Shown: piece after piece, positions 1 to 11,247 of the stretch | Layout: the number at the start of each line of letters is the position of its first letter | Position numbering within the stretch: position 1 is the first letter of the stretch | Source: Hyaloscypha bicolor E | Taxonomy: Eukaryota; Ascomycota; Leotiomycetes; Helotiales; Hyaloscyphaceae | Length of the DNA stretch: 64,000 nt | Assembly: GCF_002865645.1 (NCBI RefSeq) | Contig: NW_020194557.1 | Coordinates: forward strand, 372,001-436,000 | Direction of reading: 5' to 3' | Notes under the pieces: generated by a model | What the model saw: only the letters and a program-made list of their open reading frames with translations | The model's database searches: none | What the model was told of the DNA's origin: nothing | Translations under genes and position numbers: made by a program

Positions 1-517
1 GCAAGTATAACTAATTCCAAGAAGTGGACTCCAACAAGAGACTAATCGATGCCCCCTTCTAAAGCTGTGTGTCTCTCAATATACTCCCTACCGCTTAGCT
101 AGGTATACGCAAGCTCTTTACCTAATCAGGAAATATAATCCGGTTCGGTCCGTGCAATCCGGTGTACCTCTGTAAGCAATGACCCAAATGGGAAACCCAA
201 TCCATGACACCTGACGTCCGCTCGTGTTCCGTCACGTGTGCCTATCACAAATCGTTTAACCTTCTTTTCCTTAATATCTTCAATTCTCTCCCTCTCTTCC
301 GCTCTTATTTCCTGTCTTTTTACATTGATATTGCATAAAAACCATGAATTTAAGAATATAATTATGCAAATATATATGGCTAGACCAATATTATTTACAT
401 GAATCAAATAGATTTCTGCACCCCTAGAGCTGGGACACTTGGTTTCCCCGAGTGTAAGCGAAGCGAACAGAGAAGGGAGACCGACTATTAAATAATAATA
501 AGCATACGGTGCGTACT
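1..517. other. intergenic, no gene seen
   Basis: No convincing coding sequence is visible. The only open frames are short, lack recognisable motifs and mostly start at non-ATG codons. Base composition is mixed, with A+T-rich patches. Confidence 0.5.
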
Positions 518-518
518 C

Positions 519-680
519 CACCCGCACGTCGGTCGTATCTTCGTCTTCTGATCACGTGGAAGGTACACCTGCCCTCCTACAATACCCGCAAGATAACCTG
601 CCTCGCCATCAAATATCCATCTGCTCATTTTCATTTCAAGCTGCTTTCGCGACAACAGTCTTCGGGTCGCAATTGCGTGC
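519..680 (-). pseudogene. fragment of sugar-transporter 3' end
   Basis: Read on the minus strand, this stretch encodes AGIVGGQVYLPRD, which matches AGITGGQVYFPRD at the C-terminus of the intact MFS transporter at 7247-8907. The nucleotide match is clearest at 519-608 against about 7259-7345 and runs through the C-terminal codons. Similarity weakens upstream but a CGCAATTGCG/CGCAATAGCG block remains near 670-680. None of the twelve membrane segments is present, so it cannot be a working transporter. It is a decayed partial duplicate of the neighbour or of a close paralogue. Confidence 0.7.
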
Positions 681-699
681 AAGAAAAACAGCACTTGCC

Positions 700-1382
700 A
701 GGAGCTTAATATAATGTATTATAGATCAAGGTACACAAATATGTGGCGATCAGCAATGCGCGTCTCTCGCCGAATCCGGAAATCCCAGCCTTGTCCCTCC
801 CTCTAGAGCGCTCAGAGACCCTAGAGAGACAACATGAGAGGGGTTATCAGTTGCTGCAGCTCGCAACTGGACCTCCCATTCCTTACATTAATATCCATCC
901 TCTTCGGACTCCTTCTCGAGCTGCTTCACTCCTCGAGCTTAGGAACAATCATGACCGAGTCTGGAGGAATCGCCGTTGTAGTAAGTATAGAATACGCAAT
1001 CTAGAAACAGAGAATAGAAGGTCTCCCATAATGGAATGTTCTTCCTTTGTGTCTATTTTAATATATCTTCTCAAGGCCCTACTTATTAAATATCCTTTAC
1101 TTATACGTTCATTATATCTTTAACCTTGTTATTATAAAGGAATTATACTTAGCTTCTTCTAACACTAGTTCTCTTCATTTTATCCCATTACTAGTTAATT
1201 CAATTTTGTCAAGATAATGGCTAAATAACATAAACGACGCCGTATCCCCTTTGAACCAACTTTCCTTTTTTGATCTTTGCTCTTTAATTTTATTAGTAAC
1301 CTCACGAAAATTAGCTACATCCTCCTCTCTCATCTATCAATCATTTCACCCAATTCCTCTCGAGAAGATCCAGTTCAAGGTT
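700..1382. other. intergenic, no gene seen
   Basis: Short frames only, without motifs. This is probably the 3' flank of the minus-strand proline-rich gene that ends at 1383. Confidence 0.5.
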
Positions 1383-4300
1383 CTACTCATCTTCATCCTC
1401 GTCCTCGTCCTCGTCCTCGTCGCCAGAATCCCACTGGGGATCGGTAACCACGATGCAGAACTCATTCATATCAGGCGCGAACTCCTTCGCCCGATCAAAC
1501 TTCCTCTTGATATCATGGACCATCAAATCGAAGTGGTCCTCGTTGCCTGCCGCGACGACGCTGGACTTGGCGGGCAGCGCATCCTTGAAGTCGAACCGCA
1601 ACGTACCAGCGGGCGCGTGGCCCGTCTCTTGCGCGAACCATGCGAAGAATCGCGCGTTGGTGGTGCGGGTGTTCAATGCGGACTTGTCGTAGCTGCGACT
1701 GAGCCGGCCGTGGCCGTCGATCTGGATGCGGACGACGATTTTTGCGGTGGAAGGGGGGCTGGCGTCGGTTCTGGGGCGGGCGCTGCGCGTGGGAGCAGGA
1801 TTCTGGGCTGGAAGGTGTTGTGGCTGGCGTCGTGGATCCGCATCCGGTGGAGCATGGGCATCCATCATGTTATTGTTGGAATTAGGGATGTTTCCTTCTT
1901 GTGGGGTTTTGACGTGGGGAGTTGGCACTCGGCTGGGTTCCGTTTTTGAGGGCCCTCCGCGGGAGTTGATGGTATCAGGTGCCGGCGATATGGGAAAACT
2001 ATTGTGAGATTGTGGTGGTGGGCGAAAAGGAGGTGGACCTCCAGGTTCAGTGGTAGACCGCCGACGAACAGAGTCAGGTGGGAAGCTAGAATTGTTTTGA
2101 TTCGGTCCAGGTAAATAGGATGATGGTTGATCAGACAGGATGTTCGAAGTTGCGTTAGCAGAGTGCGTTTGTTGTAATTGCTGTTGCATGCCTTCGCTAG
2201 TGCTTCCAAAGGCTGCCGACCCAAAAGGTAAGATCAGAATCTCGGCACTGGTTAACGCTGGGTCCAGATCCGCTATTTCTCTAAAGCGCTCCCACGCTGT
2301 ATCTTTGATGGCTTCAAATACAATTGAATCGCCCTTATTGAGAAGTACTTTCCTCCTCTCCAACTTGGAGTGAACGCGCAGAAAATCAAAGACCAGCTGT
2401 GTAGGTGGTGCAATCTTCAAAAAAAGAGAAATCCATTCAAAAAGCTCTGTAACCGTGAGCTTAAACACGTCTCCCGCAAGGAACCTGCATGTGCTCTCCG
2501 TCGTGGGTTCACTATTGCTCAGAATCCGGAAAGAATCCATGGTGGTTGGCGGCAGGTGAATAGAGACCATCTCATTGTACTTCTTCCAAGATTGTTGATC
2601 GTCGACGAGGAGTGTAGAATTAGATAATTTTATTCCAGATCCCAAGCCTTGCTGAGCCAACGGTGGACCCACCGACTGGTTCTGCATTGGAGCGGGAGGT
2701 GGCTGGCGTATATGTTGTGATGAATTCCAAGGAGATGAGGATGGTTTTTGCTGATCTGAAGTCAGAAATTGTAGGGACGATGGCCCTGCAACCGGATCCG
2801 AAGCACCCGTGGGGCACGGACTTTGATGTTGCATTGATACAGCTGAAATTGATGGCGAATCTTGGGCAAGGGATGGAGGAGGGTTTAAAGCTTGAGCTGG
2901 AGGAGGTGGGCCAGGCGGCCTTTGATTTTGAGGAATTATCGACGGGGGAGGTAGTGGGGGGCCGCGAGATGGACTCTCAGGTTGATTGGCGATGGGAGGA
3001 GATGGCTGAGGGGCAGAAGAGTTTCGATTTTGAGTAGATACGGGGTGAAGAGGTGGAGGTGGAGGTGGTGGTGGACCATGACTGTGATATAGAGTACGAG
3101 GGGGTGGCGGAGGGCCATTTGGCCATGCATTTTGGGGTGACATAGGTGGTGGACCTGGCGAAGCCTGGTTCTGATTGGAAGTGCGCAGAGGGGGCGGCGG
3201 AGGGCCATTTGGCCATGCATTTTGAGAGACGGGGGGAAGTGGTGGACCCTGGCTGTGAGATAATGCCCGTGGAGGTGGCGGAGGGCCATTTGGCCATGCA
3301 TTTTGGGGTGACATAGGTGGTGGTGGACCTGGTGAAGCCTGACTGGAAGTGCACAGAGGGGGCGGCGGAAGGCCATTTGGCCATGCATTCTGAGAGGTAG
3401 GGGGAGGTGGTGGACGTTGAGGGGGTGGAGGAGGGCCATTTGGCCATAGATTCTGAGAGACAGGAGGAGGGGGTGGACCTTGGCTTTGAGGTAATGCCCG
3501 TGGAGGTGGTGGAGGGGGTGGCGGAGGGCCATTTGGCCATGCATTCTGAGAGACAGGGGGAGGACGTTGAGGGGGCGGAGGAGGGCCATTTGGCCATAGA
3601 TTCTGAGAGATAGGGAGAGATGGTAGAACCTGACTTTGAGTTAGAGCCCGCGGAGGGGCCGGAGGGGGCGGCGGAGGACCATTTGGCCATGCATTTTGAG
3701 ATGGCGGCCCAGGAGGTACCGGTCTTGTTGATTCGGCGTCTCGAGATTGGTCGGTTCTTCTAGGGACCGGCACTGGAGGATGCCCTGCGACGGTCTGGGC
3801 CATGTTAAAGAACTGGCTGAACCGTCTTTCAAAGGGAAGTTGACTATCCCCGCCGTTTTGGGACGAATTTTGAGGATACTCCATTCCTTGGGGTGCGTTC
3901 GCAACTCTGTCTAAGAAGTTGGACGAGTCAGAGTTCTCTGAAGATGTTGGTGAATAGCTTCCCTCCGAGATACCAGAGTCGTCAGGACTAGTTATTCCAC
4001 CACCAGTCTGGTCCAAAGGACTGGCTTGGACCCTATCTGCAAATGGTTGCTGGTGGTTCGGTGGGCTCAAAGTTTGAGATACCTGTGCCGCAATTTGAGC
4101 TGTCAAGGAATGATATGTCCTTTCAGCCTGGCTGGTTTCTGGCGCATTGTCCAGTGAGGAATTTACCAGTCGAGAGATTGAATTCGAATTGTGAAGGCTG
4201 TTCTCTCGTTCTTGGGGCTTGGAGGATGAAATCACTTGTCCATGATTGCCGATAGGATTGAGGGTCGTATTTGTGATGTCCATGGTGATTGTTTGACCAG

Positions 4301-5760
4301 TTGAGGAGGGGCTTTCCATGAAGGGACTGCCAGTTTGATTCATATTCCGGCCAGCTAAGGGCTTAAGTGATGCTGCCTGATCGAGACCTTCGACCGCGGG
4401 TGCATGTCGATCAGAAGATATTGTTTTAGAATGACTCGGACTCCAGCTTGTGGCGTTAGTCGGATATCCCCCATGGGTAGAGCGCCCAGCAGGCGCTGGA
4501 CATCCGTGGGGTTCGGTGGCAAAGCCAGGGTCCCGGTTATTTTGCGTGAGCTGCATCCCTTCCTGGGAGGCTCCTCTGACTTCTTCCGCTGGACCCAGCG
4601 CAGAGAGTGCGTCTCGGGCTGTCATAACCTGAGACTTGAATTTATTCATATATCCCGCGGGAATATTGCGGCTCGTAGGTTGTCGGCCACCTGAGGGAGT
4701 AGAAGCTGAAACTACGGTCGTGTGTCTTGTATTTTCATCTGCCGAATCTCTTTCAGGACTCGTCACATAGAGAATTTCGCAGTCGACTTCAATCGAATCG
4801 CCTCCATCATCCTCTCCTAGATCTGATTCCGCCACGCGTACTCGTTTAGGAGAATTTGATGACCGAGCTTCTTGCATGCTTGCAGCACTTCTCTGGAAAT
4901 GAATCAGTACGATCTCATACTTATAGGAGGATAAATCAAAACCTTTCGAGAACCCAAACCACCCAAGCTGGCAGTGTCCCCTTGTCCAAATCCAGAGTAG
5001 ATTGGTTCAAAAACCTGTGCTTCGGCTGCTGCCAAACGTCTCACGCGAGCTGCGTGGATTGCGCGGTCCCAAAGATATTGGAAAACTTCGGTCTTCCTCG
5101 TCACATTGTTGCGAGCAACTAGCAACCCATCGCGCTTCCAGATCTTCGTTGATGTAGCTATCAAGCCTCTGCACTTGTCAGGGACTTTTTGTTCCCAGTT
5201 CCTAGTAATGGGCACACCGGCCTGGGATTTTACCAAATCCACCAAATCGACGAAAACGGGGTCGTCCGAGGTGCTGACTTGATACAAATTCTTCTCGTGC
5301 ATATATCGGTGGACTTGGCGTTGTACATCTGGCGGGCATGGAGCTTCCTATGTTCTTACTTAGCACAATCCAAACTCGTCGATTCAAAGGGAAATGGCCG
5401 CTTCTACCTCTTTGAGCCAATCGACGCCATTGAAGCTTTCATCATCAGACAGGTCCTCTTCGGCTGAGAGCCGAAGGGACATGATGTGGTCTTTACATCT
5501 TTGCTGGAGTTCTGGGTCGTGTTGCTTGTTGGCTACAGAATCCCCGGTGGCAGGGTGCTTATTGCTGCTGGAATCGTGGGATTTCAGACTTCGTTTCTGA
5601 GACCCGGGGCTAAAACGGAATAAGTAACAGCAAAGACAACGTCGCAAATCTCAGATTTTCAAAGATGCCATTTATGGTGCACATGATGTCAAGAGGCAAT
5701 GCTTATTGATCTGAGATGCACTTATGGCACTGCTTCACGTGGAGGATTAACTTACGGCAT
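1383..5760 (-). CDS. large proline-rich protein with WPNG repeats, four exons
   Basis: I do not recognise the family. Proposed exons on the minus strand are 5760-5756, 5609-5408, 5347-4943 and 4892-1383; the introns are 146, 60 and 50 nt and all junctions keep frame, giving about 1373 residues. The first exon is tiny (ATGCC before GTAAGT) and is the least certain part. Residues 1-205 are basic and look folded. About 605-955 is polyproline-rich and holds eight WPNG units, each mostly followed by five or more prolines. About 1005-1105 and 1251-1355 look like compact domains, and the protein ends in an Asp/Glu tail. Polyproline runs of this kind bind SH3, WW or profilin partners in formins and WASP proteins, but no FH2 or WH2 domain is seen. 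A scaffold role is inference only. Confidence 0.75.
3090..3720 (-). repeat. coding minisatellite (WPNG-polyproline units)
   Basis: The block GGGCCATTTGGCCATGCAT or a close variant recurs about eight times on the plus strand (near 3111, 3204, 3284, 3370, 3436, 3524, 3585 and 3677). It lies in frame inside the proline-rich gene and encodes N-[AL]-W-P-N-G followed by proline runs. Spacing varies between about 60 and 95 nt, always in steps of three. Such arrays commonly change copy number between strains. Confidence 0.85.
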
Positions 5761-7246
5761 TGTCTTGGAGAGACACCCGTACTCGTGTCGACCGGGCTGC
5801 GGTGGTTGGGAAAGCCTCGGGATAGCCTTGGACAGTCGTGAGCCGGGGGAGAAGATATCCCGGCTCAATACTGGGGTGTCTTTTGCGGACTGAGCTACAG
5901 GTATCTCTCGTGATTGTTTTGGACAAAGGGGGGGAGCTTGGTTGTCGTGGGCGTGGGCGTGGTCTTCTCGGAAAGCGGAGAAGAGAGTGCTGCCCGACAA
6001 GAGTCCCAGCCAGAGCGGAGATAATCTACAGTAGACGCGATTGACGAGGCGCAGCCCCCACGCAGCCATCGGCGATGAAGGAGGCTCTGCCATGGTCCGA
6101 GTCACTCACAGGCCAGGCCCCCCCGGTGACAATGCTGGCCGCCCTGCAGGCGACTGGCTCCTGCTGCAGCCTGGCACCTATGGCAAGAGCGAACCTAACT
6201 TTGCTACAGTGCTATCTCGGCATCCCGGGGGTCGTCGGCATCGGGGTGCCGCTGATCGGGACGCCCCAAAATTACAGTGGACAGGGGCCGGCCAAGCTCT
6301 GACTCGGGAGGCACGAGAATAGAGCAGCATCTACCGGGCAGGCTCGAGGCACAACGAGTGCCGCCCATCAAAAGGCCGAACTGAATCGTTATTCGCCGTT
6401 TCGACCTTTTGGCGTTCTGATGGAATGCCCCTAAAATCACGTCCTAATAGCGGACTCACGTGTCAGATGAGGTGCAGGTGGCCAGTTAAGGAGTGGCCGT
6501 CGACAGTGATTGCTCCGAGAGAATAATGTCCAAAGCTCACTGATCAGTTCGATGCTACTGTCGAGGAGCAATCTTTTAAATGTCTCAGAAGCTTCTGAGC
6601 AGCTCGAATCCCACTGTCAGTAATAGCCTCAATCTTTGTTGAACTAGCTAAGTAATAAAGCTAGGGTCACGTGCTTGCAATGTAAACCAAGTAAAACGTA
6701 CTGAATTGACTGCTGTTCTACAGTGGTAAGTAGCCCGTATATATAGCCCTGAACCCCCTAAGTCACATGCACTAAACCCCTAAACCAGAGAGCCTTATAC
6801 TGAACCATTCAACCTCAGCTGAACTGATTTAGCCTCACAGGGCATAATCTACTCAGTAATAAGCCTATGGCTTAAGCCCCATTAGTACACAGCCCCTAAG
6901 GCTCTGTTCCAGGGCTTACTAAGCCTATTAGGGGCCTCAGGCCCCTAATTTCAACAATCTTCTCTCTCTCTTAGTTGAGACTTCAGAATCAAGCTGTCTT
7001 AAGTGCACAATCTGTCATCACGCGTCACCCGAAGCTCCGATGCACTCGACTCGAGTCAGCTTCAACATTGGTGCCTGGCCTGTTGGCCTTGGAAAAAGTT
7101 CCGCAAGAGAATCCCATCACCGTCATTGAATCGAATTTAAAATGTGTTGTTCTATACCTGTCTAGTCAGAGGGAAAGGGGTTTCAATTTAGAGATCTATA
7201 TATCTACGTACTCTCATTGTCTTAGGATCATCTTCTCTCCTGTGCC
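5761..7246. other. intergenic, no confident gene
   Basis: An open minus-strand frame from 6105 down to 5752 runs in phase into the proposed first exon of the proline-rich gene, so its 5' end could lie farther upstream than 5760. The stretch 6700-6960 is rich in CCCCTAA and AGGGGC-type words and looks like old repeat DNA. No gene is supported. Confidence 0.45.
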
Positions 7247-8907
7247 TTAAACATCCTCCACCTGCACATCCGTCGTATCTTCCGCCTTCGTATCACGAGG
7301 AAAGTACACCTGTCCTCCTGTAATACCCGCAAGATGAGCCTCCTCATAGGCCTTGCGCTTCGCAATAGCGAACCTCGGCGTGTTAGGTCCAAACAACAAC
7401 TCCATGTCCTCCAACACAACTCCCTTCGTCTCAGGCACGAGGAAGTACGCAAACAGAAGTGCACATACCGTGCAAGCAGCAAAGAAGAAGAAAATTCCCT
7501 GTTTAATGCTCTTCACCATGTACGGAAGCGAGTACACGATCATGAATTGCGCGAGCCATTGCATGCAGACAGTGCACATCATTCCCAGACCACGGACCCG
7601 CGTTGGGAGCACCTCGGAAGCAAAGATCCACGGGATGCCGTTCCATGAGAAGCCGTAGAAGATGGCGTATAGGTATATCATGGCGACAGCGGCGTTGGCT
7701 CCTGCACCTTTGGGAGGTGCCACGACGAAGGAATTGGTGACCGTGGAGAAAATGCCCAGATAGAGCATACAGCCAAAAGAACCGACGGCACCGATGAGAA
7801 GAGCAGGTCTGCGTCCAAAGCGATCGACGAAGAAGAGCATGAAGATGACAGTAGTCATCATCTTGATGAGGCCGTACACGCCAGTAGCGAGGAGAGAAGT
7901 TGATGTCCCAGTGAAGCCGATACCCTTGAAGATCGTGGGACTGTAATAGTTGATGGCGTTGATGCCTGTTAGGTTTTGGAGTAGATGAAGAGCGACACAA
8001 ATCAGGATACGGTTCCTGATGCTTGCTTCCTTGAGCTCTCCAAAGGTTTGAAAAACAGATGTCTTGCCGTTTGTGAGATCAAGCTCGTGTTGGACTTGGT
8101 CCTGCATTTCCTTGATTTCCCATTGGATGTACTCATGCTCTGGTGATAGATTCCGAACCCAGCTCAGGGCTTTGAGAGCTTCAGCTTCGCGACCTTTGGA
8201 GACGAGCCATCTTGGGGATTCGATGAGGAAAGGTAGGGACAGTACCAGCAACCCGGATGGAATGAACTGAATAGCGACAGGAATGTGCCATTGAAGTGGA
8301 TTCGTTCCAGCGATATCTTTGTTCACGCCATAGTTGACCCAGAAGCCAAATACAAGCGCAATCTGCAACATAATCTCGAAGATTCCGACGAGACGGCCAC
8401 GGATTGGTGCTGGTGCGCACTCGGAGATATAAATGGGCAGAAGAACGGAGGAGCCGCCGACACCTAGACCGGTGAGGGCACGGCCAGCATAGAGCAATCC
8501 GATCTTTCCAATCATCTGGAGGATAACACCGATCATGAAGACGATGCCTGAGCCGCCGATGGTCCAACGACGACCGAAGCGCTCGGAGAAGAAGGTCCCG
8601 ATGATGACGCCGAAAAACGCTCCACCCTGGAAGGTCGACACGATATTGGATGAGAGGCTGGCACTGGCTGCTGCGTTGAGACCAAATGCTGTTTTGAATG
8701 ATGGCAAGGCGAGAGTGCCACCGATGAAGGCGGAATCATAGCCATACATGGCGGACGCCTGGAGGAGGTTAGCAAAGGATACGTTGAGATGGCGCACAGT
8801 AGGAGTACCCATGTAGCACCGAACGCGACGGCATAAATGCGCCATCCGAATGCTTCTCTTGGGACTGGATTCTGAGGGTCCTCCTCGATGGCGAAAGGGT
8901 TCCTCAT
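7247..8907 (-). CDS. MFS sugar/quinate-type transporter
   Basis: A twelve-segment plasma-membrane transporter of the sugar-porter family. Exons are 8907-8809 and 8758-7247; the 49-nt intron has a GCTAAC branch site and is in phase 0, giving 536 residues, the usual length. Motifs seen: YGYDSAFIGGTLALPSF in the first membrane segment, ERFGRRW, the signature PIYISECAPAPIRGRL, ESPRWL, GINAINYYSP, DRFGRRP and PETKG near the end. The YDSAFIG and GFWVNYG motifs are shared with fungal quinate permeases (qa-y/qutD group), and the divergent neighbours include a 3-dehydroshikimate dehydratase. Quinate or a related acid is therefore a reasonable substrate, but hexose or galacturonate cannot be excluded from motifs alone. 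Confidence 0.9.
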
Positions 8908-9892
8908 GGCTGCGATTCTATGTATATCGTTCGAACGAAGCACGAATGGCTAAGTAACTGTACTTCTGGCAGGAAGCGGACAGAGATTGGGGATGGGAGG
9001 ATGGGCGATACTTCAAGAAAATTTTAACGAGAGGAGGCCTATGGGGAAGTAGAGTGGGATGTGGAGAGGCGGAGTTGTCCTGACTAGGACATCTCTTGGC
9101 TGGGGATAAAAAAGCATCCGAAGCAAGTCGTTAGGCCGCTTGAACACGTTGCTGAGAGTGCTGAAATGAGCGGGCACACTGGCACAGTTCTCACGCGTTG
9201 GCAATTCTGGGTCTGCGGAGATTGACTGCATTTCCGTGTGTGGATAAAACTTGACCCATCGTCTCTACTCCACTCTGGGCCCTGTCCTAAGTACGGTTAT
9301 TAGGCTCGCTTAGGAATAGGGGGCGGGGTCTGGGGTAAGCGAGGTTGCGAACTCACGCTAATGGAGAACTACCGGTAATTCAACGCTTCACCCTTCTCTC
9401 CTTCTCAGAATTTTGTTATGTTCTTTTTGTCTATACCATTGTTCAAAAAGAATTCCGATATAAGGAGAGCGACACAGTTCCGAAGTGATTATATTGTAAG
9501 TAAATGTAAACCCGACTACTTACCTCTCATAATATTGACCTTCCGCAGTTTGCCCAGCATCATGGTTCTTCCGACGGCACCATTCATCCGTCAATGTTTT
9601 GGCGGATCCAATTTTCTGGTCCGATGGTCCGCTTTAAAAATCTGCAGAGCCGCTTGCCCCAACTCGTGACTCTTGGCGTTCGGCCTATTGGAATTTTTGG
9701 GTCCTTGGCTCTCCCACTCTTGAACCCCTTGGGACCCCCATCCTCGCGGAGACTCGGTACAGCCATCGCACATTTCAAATGACTTGCTTAGAATTTCCTT
9801 GGCTCCGGGTAAAGAAGATTCCGCGACAACATGCCAATGATGCATTCAAAGGCATGGTATTTCACCACCAAGCAAAATCCAAAACTATAATC
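8908..9892. promoter_or_regulatory. shared divergent promoter region
   Basis: This 985-bp gap separates the transporter (minus) from the dehydrogenase (plus) and carries no supported gene, so both probably start from it. At 9104-9119 there is a GGAT...ATCC dyad (GGATAA on the left, GCATCC on the right). It resembles the quinate-activator site (GGRTAA...TTATCC) but matches only 12 of 16 positions. Coregulation is inference. Confidence 0.45.
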
Positions 9893-10751
9893 ATGTCCAC
9901 TCCTATCATCCAAACACCTATCGCCGACCGGCTTTCTGGCCAAGTCGCACTCATAACCGGCGCCGCTGGGAATATCGGTCTTGCAACTGCCTCGCGTTTC
10001 CTCCAAGAAGGCGCGAAAGTCGCGTTGGTAGACATCAGTCCCGCTGGTTTGGAACAAGCGCTGTCGACACTTACGAAATTGGATCTTCCAAAAGATGTGA
10101 CGCCTGAATCGCATATTCTGTGTATCCAAGCCGATGTCACGAGTGCGGACGGTGTGCAGAAGTATGTTAACGAAACGGTAAAAGCTTGGGGTAGACTCGA
10201 TACAGCATTTCTCTGTGCTGGGTTCTCGTATAGTTCGACAAGTATTTTCGATACAACTGAAGAGACTTGGGACAAGGTAATGAAGATAAACACCAGATCT
10301 GGTATGTCCCCTTTCTTGCTTTTACAAGACCAATCTGACGTGTGTCCCAGCATTTCTAGGTATCAAATATGTCGCGACGGCCATGCGTGAACTGAAGACT
10401 GGCGGAAGCATAATTCTCGCCTCTTCCATTGCTGGATTAAGGGCAACACCAGGTTTATCTGCATACAGCTCAGCAAAATACGCACTTCGTGGACTTTGTC
10501 AGACGACAGCTGCGGAGCTGGGTCAGTATGGCATTCGCGTGAATACTATCCACCCGTGTGGAGTGAACACGCCCATGTTCCAGGCGACATGGAGCCCTGA
10601 AAAGATGGCTGATCTGCTGTCACGAGTGCCGTTGGGGAGATGGGCGAATGTCGAGGACGTGGCGGCTGTGGTTGCTTTCTTAGCGAGTAAAGACGCATGC
10701 TTTCTGAGCGGTGTCGCGTTGAAGATTGATGGAGGGGCTGTCACTTTCTAA
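9893..10751 (+). CDS. short-chain dehydrogenase/reductase (SDR)
   Basis: NAD(P)-dependent oxidoreductase of the classical SDR family. Exons are 9893-10301 and 10351-10751, joined by a 49-nt intron (GTATGT...CCCAG) that splits an Ala codon, giving 269 residues. The nucleotide-binding motif TGAAGNIG lies at about residues 21-28, LCAG replaces the usual NNAG near 107, the catalytic Ser is in SSIAG near 162, and the Tyr/Lys pair is YSSAK near 175. The C-terminal end (KIDGGAVTF) is typical. In-frame ATGs exist at 9779 and 9854, but the family N-terminus fits 9893. The substrate is unknown; its place between transporter and dehydratase suggests a step in the same catabolic route. Confidence 0.9.
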
Positions 10752-11247
10752 AAAAGGATAGAAAATAGGTGTTATTTACTGCTCTAGATGTCATAATGCC
10801 CCATCCAGGGTCCCCAAAAAAGAGAAAAAATCCACCCAAAAGTAACCCGTTGTGCACACTGTTGTTTTCGTGAATCTAACTGTACTTTCTCGGATCGTTC
10901 TCCGAAAATCTATGAATAACAATCCCCTTCAACACCATGACTAATTTTCATTCAATAACACGTGCTCCAGCTTCCTTTAATAACACTAGCCTGGTATGCC
11001 ACTATCCACTCGGGTATACGTTCTCCCCCATTTTCTCCCGCCAAGGCTCCACTTAAAATCCAGTGAGTGACCTTGGCTTTCCTTCAAACCTCAGCCTTCG
11101 ACTGGCGCCTCGTGTGCAACGACACAAAGCAAATGCTACCCAACAGCAAGTTTACAGAGTGCGTTGCTTGACTTAATCACACTCCTCTACAAGTCGCCCG
11201 ACCGGCCAAACACATCGATTCCAGGACGCACCCCAACTTCCAGGAAA
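10752..11247. other. intergenic between SDR and dehydratase genes
   Basis: About 500 bp with no supported gene. It must hold the SDR 3' end and the promoter of the downstream plus-strand gene. An in-frame extension upstream of the chosen start begins only at a non-ATG codon. Confidence 0.5.

Noticed and set aside
1251..1949. Plus-strand 232-codon frame
   Set aside because: It is antisense to the last exon of the proline-rich gene, starts at a non-ATG codon and has no motif.
2936..3690. Long minus-strand frames of 217 and 237 codons
   Set aside because: They are other readings of the same minisatellite inside the proline-rich gene; the repeat keeps every frame open.
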